A DNA stretch of 64,000 nucleotides from the NCBI RefSeq assembly GCF_013373865.1, contig NC_050476.1, forward strand, positions 9,529,001-9,593,000, written 5' to 3'. A model generated the notes under the pieces. That model searched no databases, was not told where the DNA came from, and saw nothing but the letters and a program-made list of their open reading frames with translations. The translations under genes and the position numbers were made by a program. This stretch comes from Monomorium pharaonis. Lineage: Eukaryota > Arthropoda > Insecta > Hymenoptera > Formicidae. Shown here one piece after another: positions 33,770-43,734 of this stretch. Position 1 is the stretch's first letter; each line of letters opens with the position of its first letter.

Positions 33770-34110
33770 GTTTGGACCGGCGAACCAGACTAGTCAATCT
33801 TCATGTATTTTGACCCGCTGAATCCAAATCCAAAGTCAGAATTGCAAAGTTAGCTCACATTTCCTAACTTCAAAAAAAATTTTTTTTTTAATGTTGGGCC
33901 GGCGGACCAGACTAATTTATCCTTATGTATTTTAACCCGCTGAATCCAAATCCAAAGTCAGAATTGCTTAATTGGCTCATTTCTTCTTAACTTCAAAAAA
34001 ACATTTTTTTAATGTTGATCCGACAGATTAGTCTATCCTTACGTATTTGGACCCGCTGAATTGAATTCAAGATCAGAATTACTGAATTGGCTTATTTTTT
34101 CTCAAAAAAA
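33770..34110. repeat. Tandem repeat, period about 122 bp, three copies
   Basis: Units start near 33773, 33896 and 34017 with GGNCCGGCGRACCAGACTA, continue with TATTTTGACCCGCTGAATCC and AAAGTCAGAATTGC, and end in an A/T-rich run. The third copy is the most diverged. Non-coding. Confidence 0.75.
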
Positions 34111-34309
34111 AAAAAAAAAAAAAAACTCAAAAAACACCAAGCAGCTTGGGTAACAAATGTATAATTCAGAGGGTGCAAGCTTGCGTAACCACATTACCCG
34201 GGGAAAATTCAATACGTATGACAAGTCTGAGCTTCTGTGGCGTATATATAAATGGCGTAAAAAATTTACTCCGTTTTTCTATTATATTTAACTCTGTTAT
34301 TAACTCAAA

Positions 34310-34660
34310 GGTTCTGTGCAATGGCTTTTTTCTCTTTCACGGAGACATCTCGTTTGAGCGTCCAACAGAAATCAGCCATCATGTTCACATCCCACTTGCC
34401 TTGATATCGATGCTACGTTTCCTTGATGTCCTGATGAAATCTGTCTCCCTGTTCTTCACTATAATCACTCAGATTTTTCTTGTAAATACTGGTAGCATTC
34501 ACCTTTTTTATTCAGAGCTTTCACACATTGTTTCGTAAGTCCTGATTTGATATGAAGAGGTAGAAAAATAACTTTTGAAGACTTAACTAACGGTTTATTT
34601 ATGAAACCCAGGTTGCAAAGACGTCTTTGTCGGCCATTTTTTTCTTATGTAATGGTTCGT
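34310..34660 (-). pseudogene. Fragment of an uncharacterised arthropod repeat-associated protein
   Basis: Minus-strand reading across frames gives KPLVKSSKVIFLPLHIKSG, TKQCVKALNKKGECYQYL, then EEQGDRFHQDIKE, RYQGKWDVNMMADFCWTL and KRDVSVKEKK. From memory, uncharacterised arthropod proteins share a PPLHIKLG, EEQGERFHQDI, MADYCW order, and some look transposon-derived. The part between the two halves is missing and there are stops and shifts, so this is a relic. The opposite plus-strand 130-codon frame (34146-34538) is then a shadow. Confidence 0.5.
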
Positions 34661-34939
34661 TCAATCTTTACTATCCCATTCACATAAGCACGGATTTTTT
34701 GTGTAACCTGATTGTTGACTCAATAATATAATGAGAATTTTCAGATCTCCACAAATTTGCCATCTACACTCAGCACCAAAAAAAGCAGTACACTTACAAC
34801 TTCGGAAAATTTTTCGAAATTTCAAATGACCATAACTTCATAAATAATAGAAATAAAAATTTTTCTCAAGAAGGAAAATAAAGCTTGAAGTGTTCCACTT
34901 TACGAATATTTTAATAGCAATTATGCGTGGCTATTTTTT

Positions 34940-35102
34940 TCAAAATGACGGATGACAAAGTTAGAGGATGCAAAATTGATAAATAAAGATCTGAGTTTCC
35001 GGCGGTGCATGGCGTAAATCAGGTGTCACAGCCCAAAGGAACAAAATGCAAATGAAAATATAGAGCATTAGCTTTAAAATGTTTTTTTACAGAGTTTGAT
35101 GC
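34940..35102. repeat. Diverged inverted partner of the 35.2-kb repeat
   Basis: Sequence with GATGACAAAG, TTGATAAATAAAGA, GGCGTAAATCAGGTGTCACAGC is an older inverted copy of 35230-35340 (GCTATGACACCTACTTTACG and onward). So the left arm of the larger inverted repeat is itself half of an older foldback. Confidence 0.5.
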
Positions 35103-35794
35103 GATCATTTTTCGCTGAGTAATTAAAATTTGAATTAAAAAACAGTTTTTCTCTTTAAACTTGCATAACTCAGCAAAAAATTATCGTATCAAGCTCCGTA
35201 AAAAAACATTTTAAAGATAATACTCTATACATTTAAACAATTTTCGTCTCATTGGGCTATGACACCTACTTTACGCCACGCGTTGTCGCAAGCTAGAATA
35301 CTTATTTATCAACTTTGCTTGCACTTTCCTTGTCATCCACCATTAAAAAAAAATTTTGCCTACAATTTCGATACAAATTTTGAAAAGTATGGTTTCAAAT
35401 CTTTCAAACTGTTTTTGAAATTTTGTGCTAGGGCAATTAGGTGCCGAGATGTTCAATTTTGAATTTGTAACAAGGTCGATTTATCAAGGCTTAAGGGGCT
35501 CGGAGGCATTGTGATTCGCTTCGTTCTTCCACAACTTCAACAGTCAGATTTATTGTTTTCTACATGAATAACTTGCATCATTTTGGGAATTGAAAATTCA
35601 TTATTTTCAAAATGTATCAATTTAAAGGCCAGAAAAGTAAAGACAAAATTCAATTCAAAATCTTCATTCTTCGCAATCAGTATTACGAAATAAAGATACG
35701 ATTTACACTTTAAAATACTGAAATCATTAAATCAAATTACTGTTTCAATTTTTTCCAATATGATTCACATAGATTTTGACGGGAATGGTTCATT

Positions 35795-36145
35795 TAAACA
35801 CAGTACAATTGGACACAGTGCAAATGGACACGATGCAAATGAACACAAAATAATGTACACGTTTGAAACGGACACGGTTCATTTCGACACAGGAATTTTG
35901 GACACAGTAATTTTGTACACATGAAAAATAAATTCTAGATAAATTACAATTTGGACACGATAAAAATGTACACCGTGCAATTGGACACGTAAAATTTGTA
36001 CACCGCAAAGTTGTATACCGCCAAGTTATACACCATAAAATTGTACACCGTAAAATTGTACACCGTTCATTTAGACACATAAAGGTTGTACACCGCAAAG
36101 TTGTACAACGCAAAGTTGTACACCGCAAACTTGTACACCGCGCAG
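35795..36145. repeat. Short-phrase tandem array (GTACACCGCAAAGTT units)
   Basis: Fifteen-to-seventeen-base words of the type GGACACAGTGCAAATT, GTACACCGCAAAGTT and GTACACCGTAAAATT repeat with many variants. A 215-codon Cys/Arg/Thr-rich minus-strand frame arises from it and is not a gene. It lies in the loop of the large inverted repeat. Confidence 0.7.
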
Positions 36146-36235
36146 GCGCGCGCGCGCAAACTGATAAAAAGTATGCCAAATCGCATAAATGAGGTAATCC
36201 GCGCACGAGAAGGACATACACACTACTAAATGTAC

Positions 36236-36378
36236 AAAATGCGCGCGCGCACACGCACACACACGCACCTACACAATACATACACACGCGCGCGCGCCTG
36301 CGCGCCTCATGGAGGGTTTGGAGTCTTGAAATACTGTGGAATTGACAAACCACGGGGTCCTTATCCTTGTGGAACACA

Positions 36379-36433
<55 letters not shown>

Positions 36434-36434
36434 C
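36236..36434. repeat. CA/ACGC microsatellite
   Basis: GCGCGC and CACACG runs at 36236-36300 and a pure (ACGC)n/(CGCA)n run at about 36376-36420 passing into (CA)n. Frames rich in Cys/Val or His/Thr across it are artefacts. Confidence 0.85.
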
Positions 36435-37136
36435 CAATAAGAAAGATGCAATTCTAACCAGTCAAAATCTATGCCGATCATATTGGGAAAAATTGCAATA
36501 ATAATTGCTAATAATTTCGGTATCTTAAAACGTAAATCGTATCATTATTTCGTCATACTGATTGCGAAGAATGAAGATCTTGAATCAAATTTTGTCTTTA
36601 CTTTCCTGGCATTTAAATTGATACATTTTGAAAATAATGAATTTTCAATTCCCAAAATGATGCAAATTATTAATGTAGAGAACAATAAATCTGGCTGTTA
36701 AAGTTATGGAAGAACCAAACGAATCGCAACGCCTCCGAGTCCCTTAAGCCTTGATAAATCGACCTTGTTACAAATTCAAAATTGAACATCTCGGCACCTA
36801 ATTGCCCTAGCACAAAATTTCAAAAACAGTTTGAAAGATTTGAAACCATACTTTTCAAAATTTGTATCGAAATTGTAGGCAAAATTTTTTTTTAATGGTG
36901 GATGACAAGGAAAGTGCAAGCAAAGTTGATAAATAAGTATTCTAGCTTGCGACAACGCGTGGCGTAAAGTAGGTGTCATAGCCCAATGAGACGAAAATTG
37001 TTTAAATGCATAGAGTATTATTTTTAAAATGTTTTTTTACGGAGCTTGATACGATAATTTTTCGCTGAGTTATGCAAGTTTAAAGAGAAAAGCTGTTTTT
37101 TACTTCAAATTTTAATTACTCAGCGAAAAATGATCG

Positions 37137-38330
37137 TTTTATTAGTTAATGATGCGTTTTATTAGTTAATTTTATTAGTTAGTACTGGAAAGAAGTGCGA
37201 GAAAGGGACGAAGCACAGCCAAAACGCCCATGCGTTTTTTGTACCATTGTGTTTTTGACTTTCCATGCGAAGCAAAATTCATCCATACTCTCCCCCCTCC
37301 TGGTTACAAAGCAAAACGACGTTCATGCTTGTACTGTACCACATGGGTTTGCGACTTTAGATTTGAAATTGTGGTCAAATAATGACTTCAAATTGTTTGG
37401 GTTATGTTAGGTTAGGTTAGAAAAAAATAAGGGTAAGAAGTGCAAGGGGAGGGGAGGGGCTCATCCCCCGCCCACGCGTTTTCAGATGCAGAAAACACGT
37501 GGACAAAGGAGGAGCTTTGCACCTTTCGGTATTAATAAAATTAACTAATAAAACTCGAATTTTGGTAGATGAGTTTTATGACGTTTTGAACATTTAACGT
37601 CGTTTTTCTCAAAAACTATTGTCTTTATAACAAAAATCAATAGAACATAAAATGTGTATTTCGATGATATCTACAACTTTTATTTGAAGTATTTTTTGAA
37701 ATTTCCGCTTTTTACGAAAATAAATGGAAAAAACCATTATTTTTATGGTTTTCGGCATAAAAATCAAATTGCCCCTCTCTAAAAACATGTCTACATTCCA
37801 TTTTTATAATAGTTTTGTTGATTAGTATTGAAAAAAATTGATTTTTCGCACCGGTACCTATTGTAAACATTTACCAAAAAATCTTTATTCAATATATTAT
37901 TAAAATATAGACTAAATATTTTATACAATATTTATGATAAATAAAAAATAATGATTTGTATAAGTAACATTTTGTAAATATTTATAAATATTTCATAAAC
38001 ATTTTTATAACATTTATGATAAATCTTTATAATCTGTCAATCTAAGACCACAAAAATATTTATAAAATATTTGAATAAATATTTATAAAATATTCAAATA
38101 AATATTATAAATATTTTGTAAATACTTTATAAATATTGTGGGATATAATTTAGCTTTACCAAAAGCAAAAACATTTTTATAAGTTATTCCACATGTTATT
38201 TCGCATATGTAAAAATCAGTAAAAAAACTATAGATTTATATTTATTTATAAAAATATTATTTAACTACACGTTTTATCTTTCTGACATATATTGAACTGA
38301 TCTATAACAAATATATATTCATGAGCATCA
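37137..38330. other. Non-coding DNA with part of the phrase-array core and AT-rich tail
   Basis: 37333-37356 (GTACCACATGGGTTTGCGAC) resembles the CACATGGGTTAGCGACT core shared by the two phrase-array loci at 49 and 57 kb. A short GTTAGGTTAGGTTAG run lies at 37406-37420. 37860-38130 is a low-complexity TAAATATTTATAAAAT block. No gene seen. Confidence 0.4.
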
Positions 38331-38339
38331 AGTGTTCAT

Positions 38340-38450
38340 GGATCATTACGAAGTGCTAGGTTGCGCACAATTTTCGAAGTCAAGCAACGTCGACGGCGGT
38401 TTAGAGTTGGATGGGTGACCGCAGAAATTAGACAATACCAGATGTTATTA
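38340..38450 (+). pseudogene. 5S rRNA-derived sequence
   Basis: CGAAGTCAAGCAACGTCG and GTTGGATGGGTGACCGC match the internal control region of 5S rRNA in order and spacing, and upstream AAGTGCTAGGTTGCG is roughly in register. Both 5S ends are diverged, so it is a 5S pseudogene or the head of a 5S-derived SINE (SINE3 type) rather than a working gene. Confidence 0.65.
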
Positions 38451-38574
38451 TGGTGTTATTATGAAGTAACGATGCTTGTTGAAAAACAACGTAAATTTTT
38501 TTTTTTTACATTATAATTTGTTATTCCAATATTTTCATAATGCAAGTGCTGCATATAGGACATGTACCCAAAAT

Positions 38575-38768
38575 ATTTTATAAAACGTCAAGATAATGGC
38601 GGCTTTTACTATCTGGGGTAGTCATAAAAATGACGTTAAAATGTCTTTATTGTGACGTCAACGGTCTTTGACATTAGAACGTCATTTTAACGTCATTAGT
38701 GACATCAATAATAGTCAGGGAATGACCAAAATTTGACGTTAAAATGACTTGTGTTTGCTACCTGGAAT
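38575..38768. repeat. Small inverted-repeat element with GACGTTAAAATGAC motifs
   Basis: A GACGT[T/C]AAAATG motif and its inverse CATTTTAACGTC occur about five times in under 190 bp, together with one CRE-like TGACGTCA. The block is roughly bounded by ATCTGGGGTAG and GCTACCTGG. It looks like a small MITE immediately downstream of the phosphatase exons; ends uncertain. Confidence 0.4.
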
Positions 38769-38931
38769 AACGGTAACAATAGTGAATTTAGTTTTATGAA
38801 CGTTTGATGAAACGTTTCCCCCGAATATTGCAATATTGTAATAAAATGTTTCTGCAGTAAGTCTGTAATTTTTTTACGCTGTATAAAAAATCATACTTGG
38901 TCATCAACTTCTCTGTAAAGATATTACATAC

Positions 38932-39127
38932 CTCCATAGTACGATAATATGGATCGAGCAGTATCTGGGCTAACGCAACAATTTGAGGAGTTCTATCCCA
39001 GCCATCACTACAATGCACTAATACTGGTCGACCGTCCCTCTCGATCGCGGAGGCTACGGTAACCGCCGCTCGCAATAAACCTGACATATGCTGCAACCAT
39101 CGTGTTCCTTCCAGCAAACTTAACCAA
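38932..39127 (-). CDS. MTMR3/4: Myotubularin-related phosphatase, catalytic exon
   Basis: This exon has an AG acceptor on its right (minus-strand CTACAG before 39127) and a GTATGT donor after 38932. It encodes WLSLLEGTRWLQHMSG, AIERDGRPVLVHCSDGWDRT and PQIVALAQILLDPYYRTME. HCSDGWDR is the Cx5R active site of myotubularins: Cys attacks the 3-phosphate of PI3P or PI(3,5)P2 and Arg binds it, acting on endosomal lipids. The Asp-Gly-Trp-Asp pattern is that of active family members. Nearest subgroup in my judgement is MTMR3/MTMR4. The next 3' exon is not found in the window. Confidence 0.9.
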
Positions 39128-39241
39128 CTGTAGAGTAAAAGAGAAAGAGAAAAAGAAAGAAATAGTTAAATTTATAAAAAAGTTAAGATAATTTTTTTCA
39201 AAATTATACGAATAAAATTTTATGGTTGAAAAGTAACTCAC

Positions 39242-39432
39242 TTTGGTTGATCTGCGTCCGATGCACAAAGCTGTCGTACAGCATGGAAGCTCTTCCGTAT
39301 TGAATGAATATTAGGTAAATTCATAAATTGTATGTCACAACTCGGATAATATTCGGGACACTCGCAACCGCCGCCGCGTGCCCGATTCGCTACGGCAGTT
39401 GTGTATGATCTGGCATCGACAATTAAAACTTT
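39242..39432 (-). CDS. MTMR3/4: Myotubularin-related phosphatase, exon before the catalytic exon
   Basis: Acceptor TTTATAG precedes 39432 and donor GTGAGT follows 39242; the 114-bp intron to the next exon keeps phase (two bases carried over, joining as Asn then Trp). The exon encodes KVLIVDARSYTTAVANRARG, GGCECPEYYP, IQFMNLPNIHSIRKSF and VRQLC. VDARSY..A.ANRA and the CECPEYYP insert match MTMR3/4-type proteins. Exons further 5' (GRAM/PH part) lie upstream, to the right, but I cannot see any in this window; the upstream intron holds the Gypsy element. Confidence 0.85.
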
Positions 39433-40233
39433 CTATAAAGTGGAAATTATACTTTTATGTAAAACATGAGACACAATTATATGTCTAGATTATGTATTCA
39501 TAATACTTTTGCTTTTTTCTTTTTTCTTTAATTTCTTATTGAGACTTCTGTTTCTTCTTGCTACATAAAATAAAAACAATTTTATAACACTGTATGCTAA
39601 ATGAATTAAGGATGTACTTATTGCATCTATTTTCAAAACAATAAAAAAGTATTTAAAAATTACAGTATTCTATATTGTATTTATAAGTAATTTAAAAAAT
39701 TTAAAAGCAATTTTTTAAATAAAAAAATTGTTTAAATAAAACCGTCAAACAATTTGTAAAATAATTTTTCGTAAAATATGACAGCGTCAGATCGATTCCA
39801 CAGAAAAAATTACTACAAAGACATGTATTACTTACATGCATTGTAATATTTTTCAACTTAATTATTTAAACAATATTGTTAATAAACCAATACTCAGGTA
39901 AATATTATGCTAAATATAATGTAAATATTTATTTATAAATTGTAATGCCATTATAACAGCATAAAATTGCAACATCTATTTAAATCATTATCTTAATAAT
40001 AGATTAATTGCATTCTGCTTTTGGCAAAATAAGCAACATATTATCAGAATTTTTATAGCATCAAAAAACTTTTCTTTTACAACATTTATTGTTATATAAG
40101 GACGCATCTTTGAATATATATATGCCATTATTTTCAATATTCAAATTTTGTTACTGTACAAAGAATATGTAGAAATATATATATTTAAGAAATTTTTTCA
40201 ACTCTTATACAAAAATTGTTCTTTTTATAATAT
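39433..40233. other. AT-rich intron of the phosphatase gene
   Basis: AT-rich, no exon recognised. It would belong to the intron upstream (to the right) of the 39242-39432 exon. Confidence 0.5.
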
Positions 40234-40531
40234 TGTTGCGAGCATAGACTCGCGCGCGTTGTGAGCGCGAGCTTTAGTCTGCGCTCCGGAAAATCAATAG
40301 TATTGATCGCCTTGGTCAGCTGTGTTCAGTTGACAGCGTTGTAAACCAGAAAGTTGTAAACAAATGAAGTTGTTGTTGTTCTTGAGACGTCGTCTCGTGC
40401 ATACGTGCTCGGAATAATTGTAAACGTGTTCGGAGCTTCCAATAAAATTTCTTGTTCGCTAAAAGCGTGTACTTATTTCGCCGCGCTCGCGAGTGGAAGT
40501 GAGTGTGACGCGGAAGTGCTAGAGCGCAACA
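40234..40531 (+). repeat. 5' LTR of the Gypsy element
   Basis: Starts TGTTGCGAGC and ends GAGCGCAACA, with an AATAAA signal (about 40441-40446, CCAATAAAATTTC). Palindromic ends TGTTGC..GCAACA. Confidence 0.9.
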
Positions 40532-40652
40532 TTTTGTGAAGAGAGTAATTGCGTATTTTAGTCGGGTGCTTAACAAAGCTGAGAAGAATTATTGTGTTAC
40601 CTGACGCGGACTTTTAAGTATTGTTGAAACTTTTAAGTTTTTTCGCCATTAT

Positions 40653-40898
40653 TTGTTGGGGCGGAAATTTTTAGTCCGTACGGATCATGTTTCTCTCAAA
40701 TGGTTAATGTCCTTTAAAGATTTAGAAGGGCAATTGGCCCGTTGGTTGGAGAGACTCCAACAATTTGATTTTGAAGTTTTTCATCGTAAAGGACAAACTC
40801 ATAAGAACGCGGACGGTTTGTCCAGACGTGAATGTGAAGCTCAAAAGTGTGTCTATTGTGAAAAAGTTAAAAAGAAATTTCTGGAGGAAATTTTATAG
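40653..40898 (+). pseudogene. Gypsy RNase H C-terminus
   Basis: Open for 81 codons: LGRKFLVRTDHVSLKWLMSF, LARWLERLQQFDFEVFHRKG and NADGLSRRECEAQKC. These are the TDH..L and HRKG..N.ADGLSR blocks at the end of Gypsy RNase H and the start of the connection to integrase. The upstream RT and RNase H are lost at the deletion point. Confidence 0.85.
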
Positions 40899-41129
40899 CT
40901 CGAATTATTCTTTCTGACGGTACATTAGAGAAATGGCGAACAGATCAAGAAGCTGACCCTAGCTGAACCTTTCAATTATTCTGCGTGGAAAAAAGGCAGG
41001 GAGGCGTCCGGCTCGTTCGGAGCTAATTTATGGTGATACTTCTGCTCATCTGTATTGGGATGCTTTGACTCTTAGGGATGGAGTTCTTTACAAAATTTGG
41101 GAAGCACCAAATTTGAAGTCTAGAATTTT

Positions 41130-42190
41130 TTAATTGATAGTTCCTCAGAAACGAATTGCGGAAATTTTAAAAGAAGCTCATGATTCTTCTTCTGGCGAAC
41201 ACTTGGGGTCAATAAAACTTTGGAAAAGGTCCGCAGATGCTTTTATTGAGCAACCTGCAAACAGGATGTTGAAGATTGGTGCAGAACCTGTAAGATTTGT
41301 GTTTCAAAGGAACCATTAGGAAAAAGTAAATCTCCCTTGCAAATTTACAACGTGGGCTCATCTTTCGAAAGATTACAAATGGATATTCTTAGCCCGCTTC
41401 CTAGAACCACTGCTGGAAACAAATATCTTCTCGTCATTGTTGATTGCTTTACGAAGCAGGTGGAAGCTTTTCCCCTTAAGAATTCCAAGGCAAAGTCAAT
41501 AGCCAAATTTTTTGTTACGAAAGTCGTTTCTCGTCATGGTGTTTCTCTAGAAATTCATACCGATCAAGGTATAAATTTTGAGTCAAAATTATTTGCGGAA
41601 TTAATAGTTCTTGAAATTAGGAAAACACGGACAACAGCCTTACATCCTCAGTCTGATGGGCAGGTTGAACGGCAGCATCAGGCGATTAATAATTTTGCAA
41701 AATACATTTCAGAGAATCAGAAAGATTGGGATCGTTGGATTCCAATGTTTCTTTTGACTTATAGGACTTCCAAACACGAAGCTACTGGCGTAACTTCAGC
41801 TGATATTTTGCTAGAGAGCTCCCTTTGGATTTGTTTTTAAGAAATCCTCCAAAATCGGAATCACAAGCTGGGAATCATTATGTTAAGAATTTAAAAGAAA
41901 GATTAGAAGAAATTTAAAACGGAGTGAGAAGTCGAATGAAAATGAGATCTTTACGAGTGAAATCTTGATATAATTCGAAAGTCAGATCTAATCTTTTTGA
42001 GATTGGTGAGAAAGTTTGACTCTTTAACCCTCGAAGGAAGATAGGGAGGTCTCCTAAATTGCAGAGTAATTGGGAGGGACCATATTCAGTTGTAAGGAAA
42101 TGAAGTGAAGTAGTCTTTTGCATTCAGAAATCGCTTAGACATAAAAGGAAAGGTGTGCATGCGGATAGGTTAGCTCGTTATTTAGAGATA
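41130..42190 (+). pseudogene. Gypsy integrase with one long open core
   Basis: The zinc-binding region (41134-41330) is split by a frameshift: GEHLGSIKLWKR in one frame, then CKQDVEDWCRTCKICVSK in the next. The catalytic core 41337-41840 is open for 167 codons and has QMDILSPLPRTTAGNKYLL with the first Asp, IHTDQGINFES with the second, and SDGQVERQHQAINN with the Glu. C-terminal blocks (LFNPRRKIGRSPKLQSNWEG, HADRLARYLE) follow with stops. Integrase joins cDNA to the genome. It cannot work as a whole protein here. Confidence 0.85.
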
Positions 42191-42641
42191 GAAAAAAAAA
42201 ACAATAATTTGTTGATCGGAGCCCGACGAAAAGAGAGTTTTAATTTTATCGTTAAGGAAAGAAGTTGTTGCTTGTTTTATTTTGGTTACAGGGAACTTGG
42301 CGATTTGTAACGATACGCAAGCTGGAGAAGGCTGAGAAGGCGATCGTATCTTGTTGGGCAGGAAGAAAAAAAATTAAAAGGAATTAAATGTCGTTTTCCG
42401 TGAGACTAAGCGCAAATGCTGAGACAGGGACAAGGTTGCCTTTAAGGGCGCAAGTGTCGAAAGGGGAGGGAAACGTCGAAGAAAAGAGGAAAGTCGAAAG
42501 GAATGTTCTTCGCCGTTTGATAACCCGCAGCGTTAGCTCAAAGTAGAGCAGGTGGCGCGGAGAAGCCAGGACCGACGAGTTTTTCTCAAGAAAGCTTAGC
42601 CTTAAGTTGTCGGGACGACAACTTTTGAAGGAGGGGAATAG

Positions 42642-42938
42642 TATTACGAGTGTAGTCTCGCGCACGTTGTGAGCGCGAGCTTTAGTCTGCGCTCCGGAAA
42701 AATCAATAGTATTGATCGCCTCGATCAGCTGTGTTCAGCGTTGACAGCGTCGCCAGGAAGTTGTAAACAAATGAAGTTGTTATTGTTCTTGAGACGTCGT
42801 CTCATGCGGACGTGCTCGGAATAATTGTAAATGTGTTCGGAGCTTCCAATAAAGTTTCTTGTTCGCTAAAAGCGTGTACTTATTTCGTCGCGCTCGCGAG
42901 TGAAAGTGAGTGTGACGCGGAAGTGCTAGAGCGCAACA
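42642..42938 (+). repeat. 3' LTR of the Gypsy element
   Basis: Matches the 5' LTR along its length; the first bases have changed to TATTACGAG. Ends GAGCGCAACA followed by the ATAT target duplication. Confidence 0.9.
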
Positions 42939-42942
42939 ATAT

Positions 42943-43734
42943 TATAAGATTCTATATTTTAGATAGATCCTAGATAATATCATTGCTGAGTTAGCAATGG
43001 ACATTAATGGATTAAAAAATCGGAATTTTTAAAAATATAAGTACATTAAGGTAATGCTGGAGTGTCCAAATTTGATCGGGGTCGATAATGTAATGACCAA
43101 CATTTTTCACTAAAAAATATCTTTAAATTGGCTTTACAAAATACCAAATCCTTTTACACAGTCAAAGTACGCACAGAAATAAAAAGAGCAAAGGGCAATT
43201 TCGTATCAATAACAAAAATTTTTTTATTTTTACGTATTAAAAATTATTTTGTTATTGACATAAAATTGCCCCTTGCTCTCTTCATTTTTGTGCAAACTTT
43301 GATTGTATAAAACATTTTTTAATTCTATAAAGCTATTTCAAAGATATTTTATAACAAAAAATTTATTTTTTAAGAAAAAGTATCTTTTCTTCTAAACTAT
43401 TATTCCTGGTTTCAATGGCGTAACATTAATCTTTTATGTCATCGCTAATGAACAAAGATTGTTTTACAAATAAATAAAAAAACAGAATTTATTTACTTAT
43501 TTAAAAAAAAACTCAAAATAGCAATAAAACTGCATAAATCATTTTAAACACTTATAGAAAGAGTACTTACAAAATACTTATAGAAAATTAAGATTTTTGT
43601 TGTCACTTTAAATTTTAATATTATAATAATAAAATATACAGAGTGTTCCACAGTGATTAATTAATATTAAGAGTAAAAAACTAAAATTTTAAACTAAAAA
43701 TGCCTTTACTAATTTTAGACTCAAATAATTATTT
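42943..43734. other. AT-rich DNA, no exon recognised
   Basis: Low-complexity AT-rich sequence. The 60-codon frame at 43128-43310 is not supported. Probably still phosphatase intron or intergenic. Confidence 0.4.

Larger units (their letters stand above)
35103..37136. repeat. Large young inverted repeat, arms about 680 bp
   Basis: The left arm 35103-35785 and right arm 36457-37136 are inverted copies so similar that the same 67-codon frame reads identically in both (35259-35462 plus, 36776-36979 minus). I treat that frame as repeat sequence. The 671-bp spacer holds a short-phrase array (35795-36145) and a CA/ACGC microsatellite. High identity suggests recent formation or ongoing gene conversion. 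Confidence 0.8.
40234..42938 (+). mobile_element. Ty3/Gypsy LTR retrotransposon, internally deleted
   Basis: Two LTRs of 298 and 297 bp (40234-40531 and 42642-42938) flank 2.1 kb of internal DNA; the target duplication is ATAT (40230-40233 and 42939-42942). The internal region keeps only the end of RNase H, the integrase and a short C-terminal part; gag, protease, RT and most of RNase H are deleted near 40640. A GGAGGGGAATAG polypurine tract precedes the 3' LTR. By eye the LTRs differ at about 19 sites plus indels, so it is not very recent. It sits in a phosphatase-gene intron in antisense orientation. Confidence 0.9.

Noticed and set aside
35259..35462. 67-codon frame found identically at 36776-36979, which looked like a conserved gene pair
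   Set aside because: The identity comes from the inverted-repeat arms. The product has no domain and no sign of codon-level constraint can be judged.
35790..36437. 215-codon Cys-rich minus-strand frame that could suggest a secreted Cys-rich peptide
   Set aside because: It starts in the ACGC microsatellite and continues through the GTACACC phrase array. There is no signal peptide and the pattern is explained by the repeat.
37406..37420. TTAGG telomere-type repeat
   Set aside because: Only about three units; too short to indicate a telomere or interstitial telomeric site.
41337..41840. Open integrase core as a domesticated gene
   Set aside because: It is flanked by LTRs and a target duplication and continues into broken coding sequence, so a decaying Gypsy element explains it.
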